Shown: positions 16,847-25,188 of the stretch, piece after piece
Layout: every line of letters starts with the position of its first letter
How positions within the stretch are numbered: position 1 is the stretch's first letter
Origin: M0108 sp044228695
Lineage (GTDB): Bacteria; Pseudomonadota; Gammaproteobacteria; Chromatiales; Chromatiaceae
DNA length: 64,000 nt
Assembly: GCA_044228695.1 (NCBI GenBank)
Contig: JBGAUK010000008.1
Location: forward strand, 1 to 64,000
Direction of reading: 5' to 3'
Position numbers and translations under genes: made by a program
Notes under the pieces: generated by a model
Seen by the model: the letters and a program-made list of their open reading frames with translations, nothing else
Database searches by the model: none
Told to the model about the DNA's origin: nothing

Positions 16847-18178
16847 ATGCCCGCTCGCGAAGGCAGCCTCGAGGCTCCCACCCGACATAGTCTCGACTGG
16901 ACCAGTCCCAGCTTTTACGACGAGGAAGACCTGTTCAAGGAACTAGAGCGGGTTTTTGACATCTGCCACGGCTGTCGTCGTTGCGTCAGCCTCTGCCAGT
17001 CCTTTCCAGAACTCTTTGACCTGGTTGATGAATCCTCCACCCTGGAAGTAGATGGCGTCGCCAAGGTTGACTACTGGAAGGTGGTGGACCATTGCTATCT
17101 CTGCGACCTCTGTTTCATGACAAAGTGTCCCTATGTGCCGCCGCACGTCTGGAACCTGGACTTCCCGCACCTGATGTTGCGCGCCAAGGCCGTCAAGTTC
17201 AAACAGGGCAAGACCCAGCCCCGGGACACGATCCTCTCCAGTACCGACGCCGTGGGTGCCATCGCCAGCCTGCCGGGGGTCGACAAAGTCGTCAACGCCA
17301 CCAACCAGTCCGTCCTGGGCCGCAAAGTCCTGGAGGTGGTGCTGGGGGTGCATCGCGATGCCCGCATACCCGAGTATCACAACAATACCCTGCGCAAACA
17401 GTTGGTCGGTAAGGTGGGTCGTCAGGTCGAGGGCGAGGAGGCGGGTTCCACCACTGGCAAGGTGGCCCTCTTTACCACCTGCTACAACAATGTCAACGAA
17501 CCAGACGTCGGCATGGACCTGGTGACCGTATTCGAGCATAACGGCATCCCCATCACCATCCCGAACAAGGAACGGTGCTGTGGCATGCCCAAGCTGGAGT
17601 TGGGCGACCTGGAGAGCGTCAAGGCCCACATGGAAGAGAATATCCCCGTACTCATGAAGCTAGTGGACGAGGGCTGGGACATCGTCGCCCCCATCCCCTC
17701 CTGTGTGCTGATGTTTAAGCAGGAACTGCCCCTCATGTTCCCGGAGAACGCCCAGGTCCAAAAGATTCGCCAGCACATCTACGACCCCTTCGAATACCTC
17801 ATGATTCGCCACAAGCACGGCAAGCTGCTGACCGACTTTAAAACGCCCCTGGGCACCGTCGCCTATCACGCCGCTTGCCATCAGCGGGTCCAGAACTTGG
17901 GCCAAAAGACCCGGGAGTTGCTGAGTCTGATTCCGGATACGCGGATCGAGATCATCGAGCGCTGCTCCGGTCACGATGGTACCTATGCCGTCAAGAAGGA
18001 GTTTCACGACTACTCGATGAAAATCGTCGCTCCCGTGGTCAATAAGGTCAGGCAGATCAAGCCGGATTATTACGGCAGCGACTGTCCCATGGCGGGCCAG
18101 CACATCGGCCATGGCCTCAAGGATGGCACCACGCCAAAGCATCCCTTGACACTGCTGCGCCTGGCCTACGGTCTCTGA
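16847..18178 (+). CDS. GlpC-like Fe-S / CCG-domain oxidoreductase
   Basis: The 443-residue product has two N-terminal ferredoxin-type motifs, CHGCRRCVSLC near residue 40 and CYLCDLCFMTKCP near residue 85. Two CCG (heterodisulfide-reductase-like) domains follow: TTCYNNV with CCGMPKLE near 245, and HAACHQR with ERCSGHDG and SDCPMAG toward the end. This matches the GlpC-like soluble Fe-S proteins found with DUF3501 and often rubrerythrin in proteobacteria; the DUF3501 gene follows here. Substrate and electron partner are unknown. An oxidative-stress or anaerobic redox role is inference. AAGGAGTGACCAC precedes ATG 16847 as a strong ribosome binding site. Confidence 0.85.
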   Translation: MPAREGSLEAPTRHSLDWTSPSFYDEEDLFKELERVFDICHGCRRCVSLCQSFPELFDLVDESSTLEVDGVAKVDYWKVVDHCYLCDLCFMTKCPYVPPHVWNLDFPHLMLRAKAVKFKQGKTQPRDTILSSTDAVGAIASLPGVDKVVNATNQSVLGRKVLEVVLGVHRDARIPEYHNNTLRKQLVGKVGRQVEGEEAGSTTGKVALFTTCYNNVNEPDVGMDLVTVFEHNGIPITIPNKERCCGMPKLELGDLESVKAHMEENIPVLMKLVDEGWDIVAPIPSCVLMFKQELPLMFPENAQVQKIRQHIYDPFEYLMIRHKHGKLLTDFKTPLGTVAYHAACHQRVQNLGQKTRELLSLIPDTRIEIIERCSGHDGTYAVKKEFHDYSMKIVAPVVNKVRQIKPDYYGSDCPMAGQHIGHGLKDGTTPKHPLTLLRLAYGL

Positions 18179-18255
18179 GTCGTGGCAGGGGGCGGATCGA
18201 CAGCCGCCCCGCGTGCCCTCTTACCTTTGCATTGCTTATTGAGGTACCCATCAGC

Positions 18256-18837
18256 ATGAGCCACTTGACGCCCGCCGATCTCTACAGCCTTGAGCAATAT
18301 GCCAAAGTCCGTAACGATTTCCGCGCCAGGGTGATGGCGCATAAGCGCGACCGTAAGGTGCCCATCGGTCCCAACGCCACCCTCTATTTCGAGGACCGCC
18401 TGACCATGCAGTATCAGATCCAGGAGATGCTGCGCATCGAGCGGATCTTCGAGGAGGACGGCATACGGGACGAGCTGGACGCCTACAATCCTCTGGTTCC
18501 GGATGGCCGCAACCTGAAGGCCACCTTCATGGTTGAGTTCGCCGATAGCGAGGAGCGCAAGCAGGCCTTGGCCAACCTGATTGGCATTGAGGATAAGGTC
18601 TGGGTCCGGGTCGCGGGCCATGAGCCCCAATACGCCATCGCCGACGAGGACCTGGAGCGCGAGGACGCTACCAAGACCTCCTCGGTCCACTTTCTCAGGT
18701 TTGAGCTGACCGATGCCATGGCCGCCGCCCTCAAGGCTGGCGCCGGCCTGGCCCTGGGCATCGACCATCCCCACTACGAATATCGGGTCGATGCGACCCC
18801 CGCCACACGCGAATCCCTGACGGCCGATCTCTCCTGA
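18256..18837 (+). CDS. DUF3501 family protein
   Basis: The 193-residue soluble product matches DUF3501, a family almost always encoded directly after a GlpC-like Fe-S protein, as here with a 77-nt gap. Family features are the N-terminal LTPADLYSLEQYAKVRNDFR, then YFEDRLTMQYQIQEMLRIER, and the C-terminal HPHYEYR near the end. ATG 18256 is chosen over an in-frame TTG at 18232 because homology begins at MSHLTP and GAGG lies about 12 nt upstream. Function unknown. Confidence 0.85.
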   Translation: MSHLTPADLYSLEQYAKVRNDFRARVMAHKRDRKVPIGPNATLYFEDRLTMQYQIQEMLRIERIFEEDGIRDELDAYNPLVPDGRNLKATFMVEFADSEERKQALANLIGIEDKVWVRVAGHEPQYAIADEDLEREDATKTSSVHFLRFELTDAMAAALKAGAGLALGIDHPHYEYRVDATPATRESLTADLS

Positions 18838-18907
18838 CGCCTATTCCCGCGCGACCCTTCAGACCCTCTCCTGCCAGGAGTATTGGTAAAGGTTGTTTTG
18901 TCGGGCT

Positions 18908-18930
18908 CCCTTCCCCCTTGTGGGGGAGGG
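18908..18930. repeat. G/C hairpin between convergent genes
   Basis: CCC-TT-CCCCC, loop TTGT, GGGGG-A-GGG forms a strong hairpin with one bulged T. It lies between the DUF3501 gene (plus) and hemW (minus). Similar CCCTTCCCCC palindromes are dispersed in many proteobacterial intergenic regions. It may also help end transcription, but there is no T tract. Confidence 0.4.
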
Positions 18931-19005
18931 CTGGGGAGAAGGGGCCTAACGCCTCCCTAATTGGTGGGCAGCCTGCCTTGGGCACTCAAAAGGATGCCGT
19001 GCGGG

Positions 19006-19023
19006 TGACAGGACTGCCTGTCA
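19006..19023. terminator. Perfect palindrome after hemW stop
   Basis: TGACAGG, loop ACTG, CCTGTCA: a perfect 7-bp stem 11 nt past the hemW stop codon on the minus strand. It has no T run, so it is at best a weak or Rho-assisted terminator or an mRNA 3' stabiliser. Confidence 0.35.
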
Positions 19024-19034
19024 TCCAAGAGGGC

Positions 19035-20213
19035 CTAATCCGGCATGAAGTGTTCCAGGAGGTAATTAAGAAACCAACGGCCCCGTTCCGTGGGCTGGAC
19101 CCAATGGCCCCGGATCTCCAGCAGCCCGGCCCCCACGGCGCTGGCCAGGGGGGCCGCCAGCCGGTCCAGATCCAGCCCGGTGCTTTGGGTAAAGCGGCGA
19201 CGATCGAAACCCTCCGTCAGCCGTAGGGCGTTCATGGCGAACTCCAGGACCAGATCCTCATCCTTGAGCATCCAGCGCGATCCCACCGGGTCGGGACTCC
19301 CAATGGGCTGGAGGTAGGCGGTGGGTTGGCGGGGCTTGGCCTGGCGCCAGGTTCGCCCCGTTGCCGAGTCCCGGCGTTTGCCATGGGCACCGGCGCCGAT
19401 GCCGAGATAGTCGCCGAAGGTCCAGTAGTGAAGATTATGCCGGCACTGGCGCCCGCTTTGGGCATGGGCCGAGACCTCGTACTGGGCAAAGCCGCTGGCC
19501 GAGAGTAATTCCAGGCCCTGGAGCTGCATGTCTACGCCCAAGTCATCATCCGGCAGGGGCGGCGGCGTGGCGTGAAAGGGGGTATTGGGTTCCAGGGTGA
19601 GCTGGTAATAGGAGAGGTGCTCGGGTTCCAGGGCCAGGGCCAGGGCCAGGTCCTCCCGGGCCTGCGGCAGGCCCTGATGGGGTAGGCCGTACATGAGATC
19701 CAAGTTGATGTTGTCGAACCCCGCCTGCCGCGCGAGCCGGAAGGCGTGGCGGGCCTCGTCCGGGCCATGGATGCGGCCCAGGTCCCGCAGCCGGTCCGCG
19801 CTCAGGCTTTGCACCCCCAGGGACAGGCGGTTGACCCCGGCCGCGCGATAGGCCGAGAAGTTGGCCGCGTCCGCCGTGCCCGGATTGGCCTCCAGGGTGA
19901 TTTCGGTCGTCGGGTCCAGGGGCAGGCGCTGGCGAATGCCCGCCAGCAGCCGGGCGATGGCGCCCCCGGAGAAGAGGCTGGGTGTGCCGCCGCCGATGAA
20001 GAGGGAGACCAGGGGCGGCAGCTCTTGCGAAGGCCCCGCCAGCTCCCGATCGAGATCGCCGAGCAAGGCCTCCACATAGGCCGCCTCGGGGATGGGCTCG
20101 CGGGCGGCGTGGGAGTTGAAGTCGCAATAGGGGCACTTGCGAACGCACCAGGGGATGTGGATGTAGAGGCTGAGGGCTGAACTCGGTTGTTCGCCCCCTG
20201 GCGTGGGGTTAAT
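19035..20213 (-). CDS. hemW: HemW-type radical SAM heme chaperone, start unclear
   Basis: HemW is a radical-SAM protein of the coproporphyrinogen oxidase-like family, thought to handle heme rather than oxidise coproporphyrinogen. The frame encodes SLYIHIPWCVRKCPYCDF, with CxxxCxxC followed by Phe, as in HemW and unlike HemN. It continues with FIGGGTPSLF, GLPHQGLPQA and the HemW signature CRHNLHYW near the middle. In this frame, from a TGA at 20298-20300 to the cysteines there is no ATG, GTG, TTG or CTG. The only near-start is ATT at 20213 (preceded by AGGCGG), giving 392 residues. The first canonical start, GTG 20075, loses all three cluster cysteines. An extra G in the five-G run near 20191-20195 would instead join ATG 20275 to this frame. 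Confidence 0.8.
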   Translation of the reverse strand: MNPTPGGEQPSSALSLYIHIPWCVRKCPYCDFNSHAAREPIPEAAYVEALLGDLDRELAGPSQELPPLVSLFIGGGTPSLFSGGAIARLLAGIRQRLPLDPTTEITLEANPGTADAANFSAYRAAGVNRLSLGVQSLSADRLRDLGRIHGPDEARHAFRLARQAGFDNINLDLMYGLPHQGLPQAREDLALALALEPEHLSYYQLTLEPNTPFHATPPPLPDDDLGVDMQLQGLELLSASGFAQYEVSAHAQSGRQCRHNLHYWTFGDYLGIGAGAHGKRRDSATGRTWRQAKPRQPTAYLQPIGSPDPVGSRWMLKDEDLVLEFAMNALRLTEGFDRRRFTQSTGLDLDRLAAPLASAVGAGLLEIRGHWVQPTERGRWFLNYLLEHFMPD

Positions 20214-20326
20214 GGGTGCCGCCTGCGATTTTGCTGGTTTGGGGCACGGGGCCCTTGCACGCCAGGGCTGGCCATCGCGAACAGGTACGCAACCCGCTCA
20301 ACCCGGTCTCGGGCTCGGGGGCCTTG

Positions 20327-22555
20327 TCATCCCAAGGGCTCTAGCTTGGCGTAGGCGAGAACCAACCACTTAGTGCCCTCGCCGTGGAACTTGACCTGAA
20401 TCCGCGCGGCGGCTCCCCGGCCCTCGCTGTTGAGCACCACGCCCTCGCCGAATTTGGGATGCCGGACCCCTTGGCCGAGATGAAAGCCGCCCCCCTGGCC
20501 AGATTCCGGGACGCTGGCGGACCAGGAGCCGCCGGCCTGCCGAGCCCCGGGTGCGAGGGAGGCGGACGAGCCCCAAGCCGCGGACCGCGACAGACCGCCC
20601 GCCCGCACCTCGCGCACCAGTTCCGGCGGGATCTCGCGAAGGAAGCGGGAGGGAAAGGGGCGATTCTCGCTGCCCCGGAAGCGGCGGCTCTCCGCGTGAC
20701 TGACAAACAGCTGGTGCATGGCTCGGGTCATGCCGACATAGCAGAGACGGCGCTCCTCTTCCAGGCGGTGCGGATCGTCGGCCGACAGACTGTGGGGGAA
20801 GAGACCCTCCTCGACGCCGACCAGGAAGACGATCGGGAACTCCAGGCCCTTGGCGCTGTGCAAAGTCATGAGTTGGACGCTGTCCTCGGACTCATCGGCC
20901 TGGGTATCCCCGGACTCCAGCGCCGCGTGGGCCAGGAAGGCGGCCAAGGCGTCGTTCTCGCCTTCCACCTCGCCGTCGCCCAGTTCCAGGCGGAAGCGCC
21001 CGGCGGTCTCGACCAACTGCCCCAGGTTCTCGACGCGATCCTGGCCCTTCCCGTCCTTCTCCTTGCGGTAGTGCTCCTCCAGGCCCGCGGAGGCTATCAA
21101 ATCATTAGTTAGCCCATCCAGGTTGAGATCCGGGGCCGAGAGACGGTGGCGGTCGATCAGACCCAGAAACTGGCCAATGGCCCCGGCGGCGCGGGGGGGC
21201 AGGGTGCCTGAGGCCATGAGATCCCGCGCGGCTTGCCAGAGCGAGACCCGTGTCTCCCGGGCCTGTTCCCGCAGGTTTTCCAAGGTGCGGGGACCGATGC
21301 CGCGCACAGGGGTGTTGATGGCACGCTCGAAGGCGGTGTCGTCGTCGGGGTTGGCGACCAGGCGCAGGTAGGCCATGGCATCCTTGATCTCGGCGCGCTC
21401 GAAGAAGCGCAGTCCACCATAGACCCGATAGGGAATCTGGGCATTGATTAGGGCCTCCTCGAAGAGCCGCGACTGAGCCGTGGTGCGATAGAGGATGGCG
21501 CACTCGGCGCGGCGGTAGCCCTCGTCCGTCACATAGCCGCGGATGCGATCGACCACGAAGCGGGCCTCGTCCACCTCGTTGAAGGCGGCGTAACGCAGAA
21601 TAGGCTCGCCCTCGGCATCCTGGGTCCAGAGATTCTTTCCCAGGCGCGTGGGGTTATGCGCAATCAGGGCGTTGGCGGCCTGGAGGATATTGCCCGTGGA
21701 GCGATAATTCTGCTCCAGGCGCACCACCTGAGTGTTGGGATAGTCGCGCTGGAAGCTCTGGATGTTCTCCACCCGCGCCCCACGCCAGCCATAGATGGAC
21801 TGATCGTCGTCGCCTACCAGGAAGAGATTGTCCCGGTCCCCGGTCAGCAGCCGTAGCCAGGCATACTGGATGGCATTGGTATCCTGGAACTCGTCCACCA
21901 GGATGTGGGCGAAGCGCTCCTGGTAGTGGTGGCGGATGTCGGGGCGGTCCCGCAGCAATTCGTGGGTCTTGAGCAGCAGATCGGCGAAATCGACCTGGCC
22001 GGCGCGCTCGCAGGTCGCCTGGTACTCGCGATAGACCTCGATGAGCTTGCGCTGGTAGAAGTCGCCGCCATCGTCCAGGTGCTCCGGCCGGCGGCCCTCG
22101 TCCTTTTCCCGGTTGATGAAGCCCATGACCTGGCGCGGCGGGTAGCGGGACTCGTCGAGTTGCAGTTCCTTGAGCAGGCGCTTGACCAGGCGTAACTGAT
22201 CATCGGCGTCCAGGATCTGAAAGTGCTGGGGCAGCTTGGCGTCCTGCCAATGGGCGCGCAGAAAGCGGTGGGCCAGGCCGTGGAAGGTGCCGACCCACAT
22301 GCCGCCGATGGGCTGCTGCAGGATTTCCTCGATGCGGGTGCGCATCTCCCGCGCCGCCTTATTGGTAAAGGTGACCGCCAGCAGGGACCAGGGCGCCAGG
22401 TGCTCAACCTGGATCAGCCAGGCGATGCGATGCACCAGGACCCGGGTCTTGCCGCTGCCGGCGCCCGCCAACACCAGCCGGTTGCCGCCGGTGGCCGTTA
22501 CCGCATCGCGTTGGGGCTCGTTGAGGGGGGCGAGAATGTGGGATATGTCTTCCAT
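20327..22555 (-). CDS. uvrD: DNA helicase II UvrD
   Basis: UvrD is the superfamily 1A 3'-5' helicase of nucleotide-excision and mismatch repair. The 742 residues hold Walker A GAGSGKT at 31-37, the motif II DEFQD box near 220, QSIYGWRGA, the motif IV-like LEQNYRST, and LMTLHSAKGLEFPIVF with YVGMTRA near 560-620. The C-terminal tail is the usual basic Gly-rich linker, followed by a compact end domain (GVRHPKFGEGVVLN...). It starts at ATG 22555. No LexA-type box was found upstream. Confidence 0.95.
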   Translation of the reverse strand: MEDISHILAPLNEPQRDAVTATGGNRLVLAGAGSGKTRVLVHRIAWLIQVEHLAPWSLLAVTFTNKAAREMRTRIEEILQQPIGGMWVGTFHGLAHRFLRAHWQDAKLPQHFQILDADDQLRLVKRLLKELQLDESRYPPRQVMGFINREKDEGRRPEHLDDGGDFYQRKLIEVYREYQATCERAGQVDFADLLLKTHELLRDRPDIRHHYQERFAHILVDEFQDTNAIQYAWLRLLTGDRDNLFLVGDDDQSIYGWRGARVENIQSFQRDYPNTQVVRLEQNYRSTGNILQAANALIAHNPTRLGKNLWTQDAEGEPILRYAAFNEVDEARFVVDRIRGYVTDEGYRRAECAILYRTTAQSRLFEEALINAQIPYRVYGGLRFFERAEIKDAMAYLRLVANPDDDTAFERAINTPVRGIGPRTLENLREQARETRVSLWQAARDLMASGTLPPRAAGAIGQFLGLIDRHRLSAPDLNLDGLTNDLIASAGLEEHYRKEKDGKGQDRVENLGQLVETAGRFRLELGDGEVEGENDALAAFLAHAALESGDTQADESEDSVQLMTLHSAKGLEFPIVFLVGVEEGLFPHSLSADDPHRLEEERRLCYVGMTRAMHQLFVSHAESRRFRGSENRPFPSRFLREIPPELVREVRAGGLSRSAAWGSSASLAPGARQAGGSWSASVPESGQGGGFHLGQGVRHPKFGEGVVLNSEGRGAAARIQVKFHGEGTKWLVLAYAKLEPLG

Positions 22556-22803
22556 GGCGTCATTCTACTCGTAGGCCGGGACAGGAGGGAGGGAGGAAGA
22601 GGGCAGGGTTCGCCCCAAGCGAAGGGCCGGGACTCGAATACTCTTGTGATTTTCGACAAGGTCGCTTTAATCGGCCTGGGAACAGGCCCGGTGGCTGGCA
22701 TGAGGGTGATCTACACCAGTACGGGCTGGCAGGGTTGATGATCTAATTATCCGGGGAATAACCAAAAGACGGTCGCGGTTCAGTTTCATCCGTTCGAGAT
22801 GGG

Positions 22804-23514
22804 TCAGGGCAGGTCGGGCATGCGCGGCAGGTAGGCGGATTCGCCCAGATCGCCTAAGGCGGCAATCTGCTCCAGGGCCACGGGGTCCAGGATGCTGACA
22901 TGCCGACCCTGAACCTGGATGATGCCGCGCTCGCTCAAGTCCTTTTCGATGCGGGAGAAGGTCTCGGGTTTGATAGAGAGGCGCGAGGCGATGACGCCAT
23001 TGCGGGCGTCCAGTTGCAGAATCTGGCCCTGGCCCGGACACTTGGCGAGCAGATAACAGGCGAAACGGCTGGTGGCGGAGTGTAGGGTCAGATTGTCGAT
23101 CTCCCGCACCAGACCGCGCAGGCGCTGGCTCAGGACCCCGAGCAGGATGAAACAGGTCTCGAAGGACTCCCGCAACATGCGGGTGAAGTCCCGGGTATCC
23201 ATGCTGATCAGCTCGACCGAGTCCAGGGCCGCCGCGCAGACGGGATAGCGAGGGGCGTCCAGGAACATGAGGGCCTCGGCGAAGGTCTCGCCGGGCGCCA
23301 CGATCTCGATGACCTTCTCGGCCCCATCCGGGGACAGGCGGAATAGCCGCAGGCGGCCGGACATCACCAGATAGAAGCGTTCGGCGGCATCGCCCTGGCG
23401 GAAGAGGATTTGCCCCTCGTCCAGCCGGACATGGTTGGCGTGGCGCGCCACCCGCGCCAGTTGTTCATCGGACAAGCGGGAAAGCAAGAGCGCCCGGCGC
23501 AGTTCCTCGATCAT
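22804..23514 (-). CDS. Crp/Fnr family regulator, Dnr-like
   Basis: The 236-residue product has an N-terminal cyclic-nucleotide-binding-like beta domain (GQILFRQGDAAERFYLVMSGRLRL) and a C-terminal winged helix. The recognition helix KPETFSRIEKDL has the E..SR pattern of FNR-family proteins that read TTGA half-sites. It lacks the N-terminal cysteine cluster of FNR, so it is not an Fe-S oxygen sensor. It lies 48 nt downstream of nnrS on the same strand. With a TTGAT-N4-GTCAA site ahead of nnrS, this supports a Dnr-type, heme-dependent NO sensor. The sensing mechanism is inference. Confidence 0.85.
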   Translation of the reverse strand: MIEELRRALLLSRLSDEQLARVARHANHVRLDEGQILFRQGDAAERFYLVMSGRLRLFRLSPDGAEKVIEIVAPGETFAEALMFLDAPRYPVCAAALDSVELISMDTRDFTRMLRESFETCFILLGVLSQRLRGLVREIDNLTLHSATSRFACYLLAKCPGQGQILQLDARNGVIASRLSIKPETFSRIEKDLSERGIIQVQGRHVSILDPVALEQIAALGDLGESAYLPRMPDLP

Positions 23515-23562
23515 GACTACCCCCTTTGTTCGTCTCCGGGGAACCGCAGGCGGAAAGGGCGC

Positions 23563-24744
23563 CTAACCCGGTCGGCCATCCACCCGTGGCCCTATCAGCA
23601 TGGGCCCGTAAACCCAGAGGAAGAGGCCGAAGGCCAGGATCCAGAGCCCGCCCGACAGCCCCAGCCAAAGGGGATACTGGCTGGGCCAGAGCAAGGCCGG
23701 GACTACCCGCGTCAAGGCGGCGAGGTTGATCGCCAGGAAGGCGACGAGGGTGGCGGGGCCGGCCCGCATGTCGCGACCGGTGTGCCCCAGGGTGACCCGG
23801 GTCACCATGCCCAGGGTAAAGACACCAATGGCCCCCGTCGTCAGGGCGTGCAGGGCGGGGAAGGGGGGTAGGAACCCCAAGGCGGATAGGCCGTCCAGGG
23901 CCAGACCGGTAATCATCCAGAGGTAACCGGCATAAAGGACCGCCAGCATGGGGTTACGCCAGGCGCGCCGGTCATGCCAGCCGGCGAGGCGGATGGCCTG
24001 GAGTAGGGCCAGAGCCAGGACGGGGACCGCGGCAAGGGCCGGGGCCGGCGTCAGCAGGTTGACCAGGGCCATGAGGGTGGCGACGGCGAAGGTGGCACCC
24101 TCCACCCAGGGCCGGGTGAGGGGTTGGCTGCCCGGGAGTGCGCTCTTGGAAAAAAAGGGCATGATGCGCCCCGCGACGATCAGGAGGATCAGCAGGGTCA
24201 GGTCGAGCATGAGGCGTGACCCCCGACTCGCCGAGTGGTTCAGCAGTCCCAGGGCTTGGGCGTGAACCAGCAGATTGGCCAGGGTCATGCCGGCCAGGAG
24301 GGCCAGAAAGACCCGGTTGGTTTTGTTCTTCCCCTGCCAGAGCGGCGGGATCAGGGCCAGGGCCAGGGCCGGGAAAAAGGTCAGGTCGAGGATCGCGATC
24401 AGGGTAGGGGGCAGTTGCAGCAAGGGGCCGAGCCTGGCCGCCAGCCAGAGAAGCACCAGGGCGCCGAGACGACCCCCGGTGGGGGTGTCGATCCCGGTCC
24501 AGTTGCGCGCCGCCGTCAGCAGAAAGCCCGCGATGACGGCCCCGACATAGCCAAAGAGCATTTCGTGGGCGTGCCAGGCGGTGCCGCCGAGATAGGTGTC
24601 CCCCGGCAGCAGGCCCCAAAGGCGTGCGAGCCAGATGGCCATGGCCAGCAGGGCCAGGGCCGCGGCCGCGAGGAAGAAGGGCCGAAAGCCGAGGGCCAGC
24701 AGGCTCGATCGCTTGCCAAGGGGAGATAAGGGAATTGCGGACAA
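23563..24744 (-). CDS. nnrS: NnrS family protein
   Basis: NnrS is a polytopic heme- and copper-containing inner-membrane protein that relieves nitrosative stress. The 393 residues show about 12 hydrophobic segments and the family N-terminus LLALGFRPFFLAAAALALL. They continue with WHAHEMLFGYVGAVIAGFLLTAARNWTG and the later MVTRVTLGHTGR. Conserved histidines in HAHE and GHTGR are likely metal ligands. It is first in a two-gene minus-strand unit with the Dnr-like regulator and has an FNR/Dnr box 65 nt upstream. Confidence 0.92.
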   Translation of the reverse strand: MSAIPLSPLGKRSSLLALGFRPFFLAAAALALLAMAIWLARLWGLLPGDTYLGGTAWHAHEMLFGYVGAVIAGFLLTAARNWTGIDTPTGGRLGALVLLWLAARLGPLLQLPPTLIAILDLTFFPALALALIPPLWQGKNKTNRVFLALLAGMTLANLLVHAQALGLLNHSASRGSRLMLDLTLLILLIVAGRIMPFFSKSALPGSQPLTRPWVEGATFAVATLMALVNLLTPAPALAAVPVLALALLQAIRLAGWHDRRAWRNPMLAVLYAGYLWMITGLALDGLSALGFLPPFPALHALTTGAIGVFTLGMVTRVTLGHTGRDMRAGPATLVAFLAINLAALTRVVPALLWPSQYPLWLGLSGGLWILAFGLFLWVYGPMLIGPRVDGRPG

Positions 24745-24783
24745 GATGCAGCCCTCGCTAACAGGGGGAAGTGGGGTCTTTCA

Positions 24784-24823
24784 GCCTATAGCCTGGTGGA
24801 AAGCTAACCTTGATCCGGGTCAA
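24784..24823 (-). promoter_or_regulatory. Dnr/FNR-activated promoter of nnrS
   Basis: TTGAT-CCGG-GTCAA (24810-24823) matches the ANR/DNR consensus TTGAT-N4-GTCAA exactly. On the minus strand a -10-like TATAGG (24789 down to 24784) sits about 30 bp from the box centre. That geometry is a class II activated promoter with the box near -41.5. It implies a start near 24775 and a leader of about 30 nt before the nnrS ATG. Confidence 0.7.
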
Positions 24824-25188
24824 GGGCCCGGGGCGGGTCCGCGCGGGGCGCGGGCGTTTGGCTGGGGGGAATCGGCCCTAACAGCCCTGGGTCGCGCGGG
24901 CGGAACCCAGGGGGCTGGGTACTTTTACCCAAATATTAATTGATGCGCTAGAGTAACAAAGTTAGGACTGGCGTCATGCCGTCTTCCGCCCGTGGCGTGA
25001 GGGAGGGCCGCTACCCGGACCGGAAAACACCCTTCATGTTCGGCATGGACAGGACTCAGGGCCTGGGGTCCTCGTCTATCGGACAATGATCGGCCCGGTG
25101 CCTGGCATTTGCCAGCCAACCCCGGGATTCGCGAGGTCGGAGGGGCCTTTGCGCCCCAGCTACAGGCTCTTAGTCGGAGAATCGAGCC
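24824..25188 (+). other. Intergenic stretch before the lipoprotein gene
   Basis: No gene is supported here. An AT-rich patch (about 24931-24962) may hold the promoter for the lipoprotein gene. A near-perfect palindrome CTGGCA-TT-TGCCAG lies at 25102-25115, about 75 nt before the start codon, and could be an operator. No T-tailed terminator is visible. Confidence 0.3.

Noticed and set aside
22673..22688. GGCCTG-GGAA-CAGGCC hairpin as a terminator of the Dnr-like gene
   Set aside because: Short stem without T run, more than 110 nt past the stop codon. It could equally be chance in GC-rich DNA.
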